From Gonatopus flavifemur (taxonomy: Eukaryota > Arthropoda > Insecta > Hymenoptera > Dryinidae): DNA of 64,000 nucleotides. The notes beneath the pieces were generated by a model, which was given only the letters and a program-made list of their open reading frames with translations, made no database searches and was not told where the DNA came from. Position numbers and translations under genes: made by a program. Positions 31,651 to 43,925 of this stretch are shown one piece after another. The stretch lies in assembly GCA_018340375.1 (NCBI GenBank), contig JAFFJZ010000001.1, positions 44,818,001 to 44,882,000 on the forward strand. The letters are read 5' to 3'. Position 1 is the stretch's first letter, and every line of letters begins with the position of its first letter.

Positions 31651-33509
31651 TGTTGCTTGTATTTCCCCCCTTAATTAGATTTGAAACCGAATCGATTAAC
31701 CATGGTCTAATGTTTTTCTGATGTTGATTGTGCACTTTTTGAATCGTTGTTATTTATCTTGATCTAAACTAGATCTGATGTATCATTCCAAATCTAAGTT
31801 CAGTCACTCTTATTCGGAGAAATTCGAATTATCAAAACATTGATACAATGCAGTCGTCACTGTAAGTGATAAGTGTGATAATGAGTGTATGATTCAGTTG
31901 ATGTGTTGATGTAAATTTTCACAAATTTTAACTAGTGGATCAATTTATTCGATTCGAATTGATGATCGGCGATATTTAACGGTATCGTTATTTCTCAATC
32001 CTATTGTATACATTTTCCATCGATATTTTATGACATTTAATAGAAATTCGACAAATTTTCTATAGAACCTATCGATAATGTCAAGTATCGCATATTACTA
32101 AAATGAATCAGAATTTACATGCTTTATTCTAATTAATTCAAATATTTTCTGGATTCAGTCTGTTTTATCGAATTTTTTAACGAAAGCCCTGATAATTTGG
32201 CCCCCATTCGACACTGACGAAATGAATTACACAATGAAAATTCAACTCGCTGGACATTACTACGAAATTTTGTATCAGGATTCAGAATAATTATTGACAA
32301 TCAGAAAAATTGGCATTCTCGCATGACGCACGAGGCCTAGAATCATTTTTTTGTTGGTATAAAAAAGTTATGCAGTTTGTACAGCTTTGTAGAAAATATT
32401 GCTGAAAATTCGATATATTCACTATGGAAGAGAGAAAATTCATTGTTGATTATTGCTTCACTAGAATACAATTCGTCTTGATTACTCAATTAATTACAAT
32501 AACAACTTTCGGAGAAAAATGTATTTGAGAGAGAAATCAATAAGGAATCTCATTTCCTCGATGAACTCTCGAAATTCTTTAAATCAATTGACACACGTTT
32601 CAAGAATAAGAAATTAGATATCGTTTTACTGCGTCGTTTGTGTACTCGACCGTATTTTTGTACACAATGAATCGGTATAACTAAAACATCGTCTTGTATA
32701 ATGGATTGCGTAATAAAATAAGTACGCATGAGTCTAAAATAACCGTACCGTTCGGATTTGATGTTTTTTTTGTGTTCTGTACATTAGATATTTATAAGAC
32801 CGTTTCTTTTATAGCGATGCTTCATTTGCGTTTGATATACTGTTGCAGAGTGGTCTTACGATGTATCTCATGCAATCGGAATATAATTTTCACTTTCCTT
32901 GTGAAATCCTTGTGAATTTACATGTCCATCGAATTATGAATCTTTTTTCAAGTACGCATTTGCGTCAGAATTCATAAAACAGGTCACTTGGAATCGCTTG
33001 ATCCTGGTTTTCAATGTCAATTTGTAGAATCGATAGCATTTTGGTAGCAAAAAGTATTTTCCATGAAATCATTTTTTCCTTCAAGTTATTGATATTGAAC
33101 TTTCTGTTCGATTCATTATGTCTTAAAAATTTGCTGAATTGAATTGAATGTAGAGGTGCACGATATTTTACGATATCAACATTTTTTATTGAAACTTTGT
33201 AGAGTTTACATTGAATTTCATAAAATATTGATAAAAACTTTATAAAAATTGTATATAACATATCGATATCGTGGAATATCATGCATGTCTGGTTGAATGA
33301 AATTTACAGGGTGATTTCTCCCATAATTTTATCAACCCTCCGACCATGATAATTGGTTGATTTGTAAATCTTTGTTCGTAACAATTTCTCAGCAAACTTT
33401 TATCGGGAGCTGGCAAAAATCTGAGGAAATTGTTCGAACTGATTTAGAAAACTCCTGTCAATTCCAAAGTGTGGTTACTTTTTGTTTGGAAGATGTGATA
33501 CTTTGAACT
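31651..33509. other. No gene seen; two CGATATT-word stretches
   Basis: At 31963-32098 ('ggcgatatttaacggtatcg' to 'tgtcaagtatcgc') and 33157-33293 ('acgatattttacgatatc' to 'catatcgatatcg') the same short word recurs in both orientations. The rest is unremarkable AT-rich DNA. A 105-codon minus-strand frame (32965-33282) overlaps the second repeat and is not supported. Confidence 0.4.
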
Positions 33510-33831
33510 CATCCTGTTGGGCACATTTCTCTGAGAATCACTGAAGATTTTATAGGTTTTTCAGAAGATTTCAGAAGTGTTCATAGTTTTTCCGGAGAGT
33601 TTTAATGTTTTTCAGACGAATTTAGAGCTTTTCATAGATATTCAGAAAAGTTTTCAGTGCAAGAACGTGTCCAATAAGTGAGAGTTTTTCCAAATTTTTC
33701 AGAGTTTAACAAAAATTTCCATAGATTTTCAAAGTTTTCCCGATTCTTTCAGGTTTTTTTCAAATTTTCTCAGCTAGATTCAGGGGTTCTCAGTCAAATT
33801 CAGAGAAATTTTCTTCACCAGGGTAGCGGAA
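33510..33831. mobile_element. TTTTTCAGA-word element with ACCAGGGT right end
   Basis: The interior is a run of 'tttttcagaag', 'ttttcatag', 'ttttcagacgaattt' words. The right end 'agagaaattttcttcaccagggt' in pieces is the same as that of the CTCTGAAT element at 11977. The left end 'cctgttgggcacatttctctg' is a worn mirror. It is a related element with a different word. Confidence 0.55.
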
Positions 33832-34356
33832 TTTGTGATCCGTTCAAATAATAGAATTGATGCGGGTTTTCCAGTATAAAACAAAATGAATACAGAAAAT
33901 TATATCTCTGAAACTGAGATAAAGTCATCTTTTAGTTTTTACTTCAATTATGTATCTTGAAACTCTAAAGACGTTGTATTCGAAACACTCTGTATATATC
34001 TCCTATAAACACCAAATGTAAAGAGGAACATATGATTTTGCGTCTTGGATTGTAAATTTAGAGATTGAAATTTAATACCATTTGAATGCTACTACTTCTT
34101 TATCAAGCTCAGAGGTTTGTTTTATCTATCATATTTTATCGTGTGTACATAAAGAAATGTGTCACTTTGACATACCAAACCACTGTTTGCATACATGAAC
34201 GCTTCGTTTATTCAAAGTTCTGAATAATTATCAACATGGTAATTGGATGGGAATCAATTAATGTATAATCATTTGATGTATCAATTGATTTATTCTACAG
34301 AATTTTTCCATTGAATCTGTTTTCTCTCTGAATTTTCTACGAATACATTCTAAAAA
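33832..34356. other. No gene seen
   Basis: AT-rich, no supported features. Confidence 0.35.
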
Positions 34357-34599
34357 ATGGTGTTAGCAAAAATCCTCCAGGAGGAAAACTTTTTCTTCAA
34401 GATTTGGTGGAGCTTTCCCTTACTTGTTCAACGAATCAACACTCACAAACCTGAACAGTCTCTCAAAATCGAGGAAGAATCCCCTATTCTTGATGATAAA
34501 CCAATCTCTTCAGAAGATCAGGGGATGGAATCTATCACTAAAGTGAAGCAAAACTCCCATATTTTTTACAGCATGTTTAACACAGACCTATCCGTATAA
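34357..34599 (+). CDS. Weak candidate small protein or exon, 80 codons
   Basis: ATG in a good context ('aaaaatggtg') opens a frame with coding-like codon use and an acidic, Ser/Glu/Lys-rich second half (KIEEESPILDDKPISSEDQG) after an aromatic N-terminal segment (FFFKIWWSFPLLVQRI). It stops at TAA 34597. No known family is recognised. It lies outside the visible repeats, but nothing nearby supports transcription. Confidence 0.28.
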   Translation: MVLAKILQEENFFFKIWWSFPLLVQRINTHKPEQSLKIEEESPILDDKPISSEDQGMESITKVKQNSHIFYSMFNTDLSV

Positions 34600-35328
34600 T
34601 AAGACGTACTATATAAATCTAAATACAATCAGAATATTTCTCAAATTAGTATCAAAACGTGTCCACAATGTTCAAATACGTACATTTGTTTAAAATTGAG
34701 AACTGTATACTCATTAGATGCTCACAAACATCCAATTAAAAAGTTTGTTCCGAATGCTCAAATGATACCAAGTTGTAATTGCAGAATCAAGTCGATCGAA
34801 GGGTTCGAAGTATTCAGGGCCTACCTTAATTTCAACAATAAGAAGAATCAATATCATCCAACCGTATTCTTAATCAATGTGATTCAATATAATTCATTAT
34901 TCTCATCAATTAATGAGACTTGATATGTTTACACAATTGGGATTGTTCATCGATCTCAAATTTCCAGACAGCTTATGTGGGTTTGTTTTCTACTCTGTAT
35001 TTTTCAACTAATTTCAGCCGTTTTTAAATTGTTTGAAACGTTTTTCTTCAGGATTTTGAAAACTTATCAGAACGTCTTCAAAAACTTTTAAGTATTTCGT
35101 ATGCTCGAACATAATTTGTTGAAATCAGGGATCGTACAAATTGGATTCAATCATTTGAAATTAACAGAATCATAATTTTGTCGCATGCGAAGTTTTGCTG
35201 CTTTAGCAAAACGTACCTAATTCTTCCCTTTGACATAGCAATTATGACTGCATTATTTTTTGCAGTTATCAAAAACCTCCAAAGTAGAACTACATAAAAG
35301 AATGTACAAGTACATACAACAGTACATG
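34600..35328. other. No gene seen
   Basis: A 75-codon frame at 34696-34923 uses a TTG start and has no domain. Otherwise plain AT-rich DNA. Confidence 0.35.
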
Positions 35329-35553
35329 CACGGAAAAAATAATTTAGCTGCAGCAGCTAAGTAGCTAGCACGGACACGGACAGCCATTAAATAGACTCCT
35401 GCAGCTAAATTTTAGCTGTGGCAGCAAAAAACTTTGCATTTGTAGTTAATTTATTTGCGGTAACAGCTAAAATTTAGCTGACGGAGCTAATTCAATGGCT
35501 GGCCGTCTCCGTGCTAGCTACTTAGTTGCTGCAGCTAAATTATTTTTTCCGTG
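35329..35553. mobile_element. CACGGAAAAAA-ended foldback with AGCTAA/GCAGCT words
   Basis: The ends 'cacggaaaaaataatttagc' and 'gctaaattattttttccgtg' are near-perfect inverted repeats. The inside is 'gctgcagcagctaagtagct', 'cagctaaattttagctg' and mirrors. It belongs with the CACGGAG/GCTGTGACAGC family. Its whole 225 bp can fold. A truncated relative starts at 63648. Confidence 0.75.
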
Positions 35554-37068
35554 TATAATTCATTCCTATCTATTGGATTTAATTGCATGAATGTATTTCT
35601 CTGAAGAAATCTTCAATGTTATTGAGGAGGTATTCAATGATAAGGAACATAAATACGACTTGACAAGAACTGAATGATTGTTTCCTCGTCGTTGAATCGA
35701 CTTACTGTCAATTACGTTCTTTCCCAGCAATGTCATTGACATTACACCCTATGAATGATTCCACACGTCTTTATATTCATTGCCACGGTTAAATCATCAT
35801 TCAGCTAACGTGAGTCTTTGGAATCGTAATCAGCGGTCAAAGGAAGTCCAACAATAAGAAAATATTGATCAGGAAAGATGAATATTGACAATTAATTCTA
35901 ATCGATATGATCCCTATTTACAAAACATACCTAAAAAGAATTTCAGGTGGATTTAAAAATGATGTATATTCGATAAACGCTCGATAAACTTTCGAATGTT
36001 GTTAGATTGATTTTAAGTTCAATTAATATTGTGTTTATAAGGATAATTGATATATTTTTACTGTGTATTGAGGAAACGGAGACAAGTTCTGAGAATCACT
36101 GAAATTTCATTGACAATCAATGCCTAAGTCATCCAGTGATTGAATTAATGAATTCAGCACTATCTCTTATTGGGATCTCACTGATTCTGAGTATTTTTTA
36201 CTGTTTTTGATTTGGAGAGTAGTTATTATAACTTTACAGTTTCATAATCAAAATCATATTTGGAATCATTTTCGATAACTAAAGTGAGAATCAGTGAGTG
36301 CCTCAATGCATAACAGGGAATTCATTTGCAAGTGTAATATCAAAATATTATCGAACATCCGTAACGATCATGTTTTCATATCATTGATAATAGATTTCAT
36401 CCCCTTTTGATATTGAATTATCTCCTGAGATTGATGAAGCTGAAGTGTCTAACTCTTCAATTTATTGGTTAATTATCAGATCACTTTTTTTACCAGATAA
36501 TTCTTAGTGCCTCAATTGGTTATTCTTTAAGATTTAAATGAAAAGATCGGTTCACAATCTTAGATAATGATTATTCAGCATATCATATTACATCGATGAT
36601 GAAGGAATAATAGATGGATAAAGTGATAAGTAATTAATGACGAAGTCTTTCAAGTGTTTTTTTTTCTAAGGTAGCGAACAGGTAAGGAGTACCCATGAAC
36701 CAATTGCTGGTTTCAACAGTGGAAGCATATTTCTACTCTAACGTTCAATGAACATAGATCAAGAGTTCGAATATCCAAACGTTCAACCACCCTTCTGAAG
36801 GCATGTTAGTTTGAAATCCATCTCAAATCAGAGCGATGTTATGAAGTTTTGTACTGATTTTTCTAATACTGCGGGGAGTTCAATGACCAAAATAGTTTGA
36901 TCAAGAGTGGAATTACTAACGAAATACATGTTTACAAAATGTTATCTTTCATAATTTGTAAAAACTTCACGTATAGAACACGTTGCCTTGGAAACGTGAT
37001 CGTCGTAATCGAGTCATTGACTTATTTTCATAGCTTTATCAAGGTTTATTAAGGACTGATGCTAAAAA
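35554..37068. other. No gene seen
   Basis: AT-rich, no supported exon or clear repeat. Around 36.07-36.32 kb 'gagaatcactga', 'aatcagtgag' and 'ttcagtcactga'-like words recur weakly. Confidence 0.35.
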
Positions 37069-37281
37069 ATGAGAGTTTATATTATCGAAGCCTTCTACAA
37101 GATGATTGTCAATAAACAACATTTAAATGAAAAAAGAATCATACAACAATATTCGAGCATCGATTGCTGTATGAAAATGTGGCTTTCGGCCAAGTTTTAT
37201 AAACGATGCGACTGCTCAAGTCCAAGCCATGATATGTACGATGAAATCATGAGGATAGACACTGATCATGCATGTCCTTGA
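37069..37281 (+). CDS. Weak candidate Cys-containing small frame, 70 codons
   Basis: ATG at 37069 ('aaaaaatgag') opens a frame with several Cys residues (SIDCCMKMW, KRCDCSS, DHACP) and coding-like composition, ending at TGA 37279. There is no signal peptide and no family I recognise. It could be an exon of the same unit as the last-exon-like segment at 38425 or a chance frame. Confidence 0.22.
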   Translation: MRVYIIEAFYKMIVNKQHLNEKRIIQQYSSIDCCMKMWLSAKFYKRCDCSSPSHDMYDEIMRIDTDHACP

Positions 37282-38233
37282 ACTAGAATCAAGGATTCCA
37301 GTCTGTTACACAAGGATTTGTTCGGGTCAGGGATTTGTTTCGGTCTCACGAAGACCGTTCCTCATCCAATACATGCAACATTAATTGAATTAATTCTCAC
37401 GTAACAATTTATGTGCTTAGATATATCATTCGATAACACTCCTACGCTATGTTCAAAAGATGTCTGAGATCTTATCCAACAAATCAGATAGAAACCGATT
37501 AGGATGGAAGAAATTTCTGTCAAACCTGACGATTTTTATCAAATCTTGGCAATGTTGATCAAAGCATAACCAAATGTTGTACCCTCATTATGGTACTTAT
37601 TGAATGAGTTCCGTCAATCTACAATTGTCTCAGCATTCATTTAAGCACGCATATGATCAATAATTCTCACGCCAAGCATTGACAATAGCTGGGCTCAATT
37701 TTAGCTGCTGTCACCAGTCCTAATCCAAACTTGGTTCACTGTTTTGTCAATGTTGGTTCTATGTTGAAAAAAAAAGAGATTGATGGAATGTGAAGTGATT
37801 TTCTCATTTCACAGTTGCGCCATTGACTAATGTCAAAACCCAATGGTAATATACGGTTTTTATCTTTTTGAATCAGTTGCTATGTGAAATCGTAAGCAGG
37901 GAAGATATCTCGTTTTCTCTCTGATTTTACTTCACTGTGCACTTCTTTTTCGTTAGTTCTGCGTCTAAAAAGTGGCTTATTAATCTCAATGTATAAGTCT
38001 ATAAGTCAACAGATGAGTCATTTATCACAACCAAATGATATCAGGATGATATAATTATACGAATGTACATATATTTTATCCAAGTGCAAGTCACTGTTGA
38101 TCAAATTCGATTCTTTGTGCATATATGGTACGATATTCGCTTATCAGTTCATCTATATGTACCACACGGTATTCCAATTATTTTACATCTTTACACAGAA
38201 TGTTGTTTCTAGAAATAGTCGTTTGGTTTGGAA
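37282..38233. other. No gene seen
   Basis: No supported exon or repeat. Confidence 0.35.
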
Positions 38234-38235
38234 TA

Positions 38236-38375
38236 ATCCCTAGTAGAAATGCTCTGGTAATTCACGAGTTTTGTGACGCTTAAATCATCAAAAACTAGAT
38301 ACTTGCAAGTGTCTAGTATCTGGCTAGTTAAGCGTCACAAAACTCGTCAATAACTAGAGCATTTTTACTTGGGAT
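38236..38375. mobile_element. ATGCTCTAGTTATTGACG-family foldback, clean copy
   Basis: A 140-bp element begins 'atccctagtagaaatgctct' and ends 'agagcatttttacttgggat', and pairs nearly from end to end. Its right arm preserves the single-TA site (38355-38356) into which another element inserted in the homologue at 10360-10792. If the ends are read as CCC...GGG, the flanking dinucleotides are AT on both sides (38236-38237, 38374-38375). Confidence 0.85.
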
Positions 38376-38424
38376 TAGATATAGCTGAAATTGAGTATAT
38401 ATGTTTTCTTCCACAATTCCGCCG

Positions 38425-38634
38425 CAGTTTTTCGAAACTTCACTCATCCGTCGTTTGCCAAATCACCGAATGTGCTCCAAGAAAAATGAGAGTGTAGATT
38501 TTGAATCTAAGGAGTTTCCTGGAGGTTTCGAAGTTTTGCTAATATTCTACATGAACCGTCAGATGTATGAATGTGAAATTCATGGAAAACGATTTTGCTT
38601 TACGATTGAGAAGATTACGGGCCGAGTAAAGTAA
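38425..38634 (+). CDS. Candidate terminal exon, unknown product
   Basis: A strong acceptor 'ttccacaattccgccgcag' ends at 38424. The frame that continues to TAA at 38632 reads as protein-like sequence (SVDFESKEFPGGFEVLLIFY, then YECEIHGKRFCFTIEK), and AATAAA follows at 38638, four bases after the stop. The frame also opens at ATG 38401, so a single-exon 77-residue protein is possible. I recognise no family. The upstream exons are not found. Confidence 0.38.
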   Translation, partial: QFFETSLIRRLPNHRMCSKKNESVDFESKEFPGGFEVLLIFYMNRQMYECEIHGKRFCFTIEKITGRVK

Positions 38635-38643
38635 CCGAATAAA

Positions 38644-39141
38644 GCTTGTTTTATGAAGGTCGATCGTAGGGAAACAGATCTACCGACCAGTCATTTATCA
38701 TTTTGGTACGTACACATCATTGTGGGATCGGGGTTAATTGCATATAAAGGTTTTCTCCCTCGTAGTCGGTACAATTAAGTCAAGAACCTCGACTCCTGCG
38801 AAATATGACCGCAAGATTATGGTGTCAGAGGTGTATTAGTTCAAGAGATTACTGATGTGTTGTAATACTAACTTTCTTATCGTTTCTGATGGGAACATCC
38901 GTTTCTCATTGGAATTTGAATAATTGATCTGTGGGATTCAATAATATTCAGAGTGAAGATGAAGTTAATATTATACAGTTCTTAGTTTGCGCGATATGTA
39001 CTTGGAGTCTTTAACTCCACTTGGCCGCGCGTATTTTTCTAATTTCTTTTGTATAACTCTGAACATTTTTCATGTAACTTCTTCAAGCTTCATAGTTGTA
39101 AACTGTTCAGTTTTTGTTGTTATGCTTTTTGATTTACAATC
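38644..39141. other. No gene seen
   Basis: Possible 3' flank of the candidate exon above. No other supported feature. Confidence 0.35.
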
Positions 39142-39478
39142 AGATGTACACAGGGGCGTTAGTACATTTTTTGCCTAGTCTTGGAGTGACCAGGGGGTGG
39201 GAAGGGGGGGGGGGGTGAGAAAATTCAATCATTTTCATAAGAGTTATGCAGGTAAAAGTCATGAATGTAAACTGATAATGTGATTTTATTCCAAGTTAGC
39301 AACTTTACTATGAATTCAATAGAAGTTTTTCAAGATCATAAAGAAACACTTATTTCGCCAGGAAAGAAATGTTCTAATTGTGAATTCCGAGGCATGGAAT
39401 TCCATAGCTGTCTTGGAGCGAGACCTGGTTTCTCCAGGGCTATCAGGGCGGTAATGACGCCCCTGGATGTACAATCTC
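39142..39478. repeat. CAGGGGCGT foldback remnant with a 12-G run
   Basis: 'gatgtacacaggggcgttag' (39142) is mirrored by 'taatgacgcccctggatgt' near 39451-39470. Inner 'cctagtcttggagtgaccag' pairs loosely with 'agctgtcttggagcgagac' only in part. A run of G near 39206-39217 follows 'gggggtgggaa'. The interior between the ends is otherwise ordinary. Confidence 0.5.
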
Positions 39479-41762
39479 AGTGTCCCTCGATGATGGAACG
39501 AATCCAGTCGTGAAACATTGAGTTTATCCTGAATAAATGACATTCCGTCTTCCTGATCCCCTATGTGAGAATTTTTGAACAATATCATTGTCGATCAGCG
39601 TCAATAATTTTGCTAGAAATGCCAAGCAAAACTGGGTAACAAATTTTTGGCACGCTTCAAACCGTTTTTATCACTTTTTTTTGCTACGAAACTGGCGAAT
39701 TGTTTCCCCGGATTCGTCAAAAATTATCAAATTCTGGACATTCTGTCAAAACTTGGGAAGACAATTTTGGTAATTTATTGACAGGAAGTTCCAAATTGTT
39801 AATTTCCAATAAAATCGAGCAGGTAGGCATTGTGTCAGTGTTCGATCCGATTTCATTTGAAAAAAACCCTTCAAAGACAATCATTTTCAACAATTTTTTG
39901 TCTAGTTCCACCTAGAATGTCCAGCAGGGCATTTCTCAAATATTCAAGTGTTTGAGATTGCATTTTTATCATGAATTGATGACTTATGGCACAGTTTTTT
40001 CATAACCCATCAGAATTAGATTGGAAGGGACTTTTATACTCACTGTACATGGCCTGATTAGCCCACTTGCAACTCTGGGCCAAAGCCATGATAGAAGATG
40101 TCTACAGAAAACATGTTGAAAAATTTTTACTCTTCCATATTAACAATTTTCTATTCGCATAAAAGTGAGTTGCGGATTGAGTGTTCCTTATAAGAGCAAC
40201 TCAATTTGCAGTCTTCGACTTTCCACTACAATCAGTGAAATTTCATTTCTTCAAATTTGGAGAGTAAAAATCGAGGAATTTACTGATGCTGCGGATGTGA
40301 AAATTCATGAGAATGAGTTATGATTACATAAAATTTTGAAAGTGTTCCAAAACAGCGTTTTTGTGTGATTTTTTGAGAAGACGAGAAAGGAATCATCCTA
40401 TTGAACTTCGATGTATATTTTGGTATATATGTCAAATATATAAGAAAATTTTCTTCAAAGTAAAATAATGAATACTAATGAATAATGAATTACAGCAGAT
40501 ATATTAGTTCATTTCATAAACAGGAATTTTCTACATTGCTGGGCATGATTGAATGCAATCACAGTTTCTTTTTCTCCAGTGTTGAATTCCCTTCTCAGTG
40601 AACTGAGGAAGTTGGTCAAAAAATCTATCCAAATAATTGTCATTAGGAAAAATCACTTTCCTTTTCAAACCCGAAAAAAATTAGAATTTCACAATTTTTC
40701 CTGCCTTTTTTGAGTTCACCCAGAAAAAAATAACCACTCAACACTCTTTTAGTTTCTCCATTTCATTGAAGAATAACGAGCTGGATCTATCCCTCCGATG
40801 AGAGACCGCAGTGTCAAGACGCTTATGAAATAGAGTAATGAATTTGTTGTGATTCATTGTTTTATTTCCAAAAATTGTTTTCACGTACAAATTTTCGCTG
40901 AAAACTTCGTGAAAAAATATTTTTTTAGAACTTTCTAATTCAGAACTCCTTGAGGAATCCCCTTCACACATCGGAACTAAGAAAATTATATGTTTCTTCC
41001 ATGAATAATATTTAAATAAATTCCCCAACCCGGTTGGATTAACATTTTTTCCTCTTCGGTGTGTTTTTTTTTATTGTACTATGAAGGATTTATTGTTAAA
41101 AGGAAGAAGACCAAAAAGACAAAGGGATTTTGTGAATACGAATGAGGTGACAGATGTGCCCGAAAACGTGCTTCAAAGATAATTTTAATACGTGAATGTG
41201 ACATGGAATATCAACATACATGTGTACGTCTTCGAATGTATACTTTTATGTATACATGAAACAAACCATTAATTCGTTCAACATGTTTTTACAACTGAAA
41301 ATGAGTTGCGGATGAGCTAGTGGGAATGGAATGGATCGATTTCGAACCATGCCATATGGGAAATATGAAAATCCAACATTGCAACTCTAATATGGTCTAT
41401 AAAAACATTGCGGTATAATACTTCGTTCGTGCGTGGCACATATTTTTACGGAATTTCAATTCACCCATATATTAAACGATGCTTCAAATAACAACAACAA
41501 TAATTGAATGAATTTTTATTGCAATTTATTGAAAACCTCAGAATGGTACAGTGAAATGTTCTAGATGATTCATGAACTTTGGTTACTTTGTTTTATAATC
41601 TCGCACTGAGTTACGAAAACAATCAGTTTATCTTCGGTTACAGTTGAGCGAATGATAAACATTTCACTGAAGCAGTGGAAATTGATATTTAGTTTGAAAT
41701 TTGAATATTTTAAACGAATATGAATGACGGTTTGAATATTTTATACTTTATTGACGTGACTA
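39479..41762. other. No gene seen
   Basis: A 2.3-kb stretch without a supported exon. Short frames at 39.6-39.9 kb on both strands have no domain. Repeats are not obvious. Confidence 0.35.
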
Positions 41763-42075
41763 CACGGAGGAAGAAGAAATTTGCTGTGACAGCGAAATCT
41801 GACTTTGCTGATTTCCTTTTGCTGCAGCAATAAATTTTTCGATGTGACAGCGAACCATTCGTTATCACAGCAATCTTGTTAGCTACGACTGCGATTTTTT
41901 TAGCTGTGGTAGCAAGAAATGTTCGCTCCTCCAGCAAATTTTCATTATTTATATAGAATAACGAATAGCTTTTGCTGGAGAAGTGAACATTTTTTACTGC
42001 CACAGGTAACAACATCCCTGTGGTGACGAATAGTTTGCTGTCACAGCAAAAAATTTGCTACTCCAGCAAAAGGTA
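41763..42075. mobile_element. CACGGAG/GCTGTGACAGC family, copy at 41.8 kb
   Basis: It starts 'cacggaggaagaagaaattt' and is built of 'gctgtgacagcgaaatctga', 'ctgtggtagcaagaaatgtt', 'tcctccagcaaattt' words in both orientations up to 'tgctactccagcaaaaggta'. The right CCGTG end is missing. It is closely related to the copies at 5.2, 47.2 and 57.8 kb. The 101-codon minus-strand frame is a repeat artefact. Confidence 0.7.
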
Positions 42076-42994
42076 CTCAGCAACTTCAGTTGAATTGAAT
42101 TTTTGTGGATTGGATTGAATATTGAATTTCGAGAATCATTTCAGATAAGCGGTTTTCAGTATATCAAAATAATTATAATACAGTTGATTATGATTTTTTG
42201 GAATTATAACTCTTTTGCTTGAATCTTCTAGAATAATTTTGAAATCAATTGAACGGTCGTATATGATATTTATAAACATACATTTCAACTGATCCTTGAA
42301 GGAAGTTCATTTTATCTTGCAGCATTGAACCAGATACGTTGTAAATCTATGTTATCTGTTTTAAAATAGACATCTTGTCAATGATATTGCAATAAGTCGA
42401 TCAGCATTTACGAAAAATGACGATAATAAATGCGTCAACACAAGCATTGATTATTCTTGCTATCGCTATAACACAGCGTGTTGGTTCGGTACGGATTGTT
42501 ATCAATTTTAGGAAGGTTTCGAATTCACAAAAATACAGATTCAGTTGTTTTCAACATGAAGGGAGAGCGAGTTGATACAGATCGTCTTTGAAGATGAAAG
42601 ATACCTTACACAGTCAGAATTCAGTTCAGCAATAACATTACACCCTTAGTAACACAGTACTTGTACAGCAGACCATGTTATGAACGTTCGTGTGTTATTG
42701 GGAACGGATAAATATAATTACAGTTGTCATAAATTTGCTGCATGCTACCTAAGAAGGAAGAGAGTATAGTTAACGTACATGGGTTGAAAAAGATTCGCAT
42801 CGTTGCATCATGCAGACCAAATCGTTATATTAACCATGCTATTGTTGCCATAGCGATCAGTTCCTTCTTTCTTTCAAATAATTGTCATAATGATAATTTT
42901 TCGTCAGTCTCGAAGTTATCTTTGCGGACTTTGAATATTTTAAACTTTGTATTCATTGCTGGCAAACCCTATTGGCGCTCCAGGGTAGATCACA
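42076..42994. other. No gene seen
   Basis: A 91-codon frame at 42742-43017 starts with ATG-like TTG context and runs into the next repeat. I do not support it as a gene. Confidence 0.35.
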
Positions 42995-43525
42995 CCCAGG
43001 AAAATAGTTTACTTTAATATGAACCTACTGGACATTTCATTGTATCCAATACAATTTTACTCGGTTTAAGTGAATTTCATTTGAAATGAATAGCAGTTTA
43101 TTTGGACAGAATGAATTTCTCATTTGATTCAACTAAAACTCTAGTAGGTTCATATTTGAATAGGAATTTATTCGATTCAAACAAAGTTTACCCGAGGAAA
43201 AGTGAATTAGATCTAATGAGATCTATGTAGATCAGTAGATCTCTTTAGATATATGTAGATCTCTTTAGATCTAAATTTTGGAAAAACAAGATCTATGAAG
43301 ATCCAAAGAGATCTACTGATGCCTTAAGAAATCTGGTTCAAGAAGATTCCTCGAGATATAAGTAGATCTCTTTGGGTCTTCGTAAATCTTGTTTTTCCAA
43401 AATTCAGATCTAAAGATATCTACATATATCTAAAGAGATCTACTCATATCTCAAGAGATCTACATAGACCTCATTAGATCTAATTCACTTTTTCTCGGGT
43501 AGTTAATCCAAATAAATCCCGATAT
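42995..43525. mobile_element. CCCAGGAAAATAG foldback interrupted by the AGATCT element
   Basis: The left side 'ttaatatgaacctactgg' (near 43016) mirrors 'tagtaggttcatatttga' (near 43142), with 'gaatttcattt'-type words between them. The outer right part continues on the far side of the 43191-43499 insertion as 'tagttaatccaaataaatcc'. The boundaries are approximate. Confidence 0.45.
43191..43499. mobile_element. CCCGAG-ended element made of AGATCT words, TA flanks
   Basis: The ends 'cccgaggaaaagtgaattag' and 'ctaattcactttttctcggg' lie between TA dinucleotides (43189-43190, 43500-43501). The body is 'gatctctttagat', 'agatctacatag', 'agatctatgtag' and so on, so the entire 309 bp is a lattice of the 6-bp palindrome AGATCT and its variants. 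A related copy at 58761-59397 has the same ends and word. Confidence 0.8.
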
Positions 43526-43741
43526 AAATTTTCTCTCGATTCACCGCGGGAATTATAAAAGATGGTTGGAAAGCATCACAAGGGGCTGCGACGGAACTCG
43601 AAATTCGAGTACTTAGGAATCCATAATATTTGGCATATGATTTTTGAGATGGTAATGCACCATTTAAGTTGAAGAATTGCGATTCTTTGAGACGCCCAGA
43701 ATGGCGGAACGCTATAAAATTTTTTCGATTCCCATCACAGT

Positions 43742-43925
43742 ACACGGAAAGAATTTTTCCGCTGTATCAGCCAAATATTTGAGCATCCACTAAACAACCA
43801 ATTTCTCAACAATGCTGACTAAACTTTCGCTGATAGAGCTAAACATTTTTCTGGAGCAGCAAAAATTTAACTGTAGCAGGTAAAAGGCTATCCTTGTCAC
43901 AGCTAAATTATTTTTTTTGGACAGT
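43742..43925. mobile_element. CACGGAAAGAA-type foldback, AGCTAAA words
   Basis: It begins 'cacggaaagaatttttccgc' and contains 'gctgatagagctaaacattt', 'ggagcagcaaaaatttaact', 'cacagctaaattattttttt'. The right end has decayed to 'ggacagtg'. A member of the CACGGAG/GCTGTGACAGC group. Confidence 0.55.

Noticed and set aside
39190..39217. G-run considered as a telomere-like or quadruplex array
   Set aside because: It is a single G tract inside a foldback remnant without periodic G runs.
41710..42015. 101-codon minus-strand frame (and a similar one at 47135-47416)
   Set aside because: Both are translations of the GCTGTGACAGC repeat family.
43200..43490. AGATCT lattice considered as a satellite or regulatory array
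   Set aside because: It has defined inverted ends and TA flanks, and a second copy with the same ends exists at 58.8 kb, so a mobile element explains it better.
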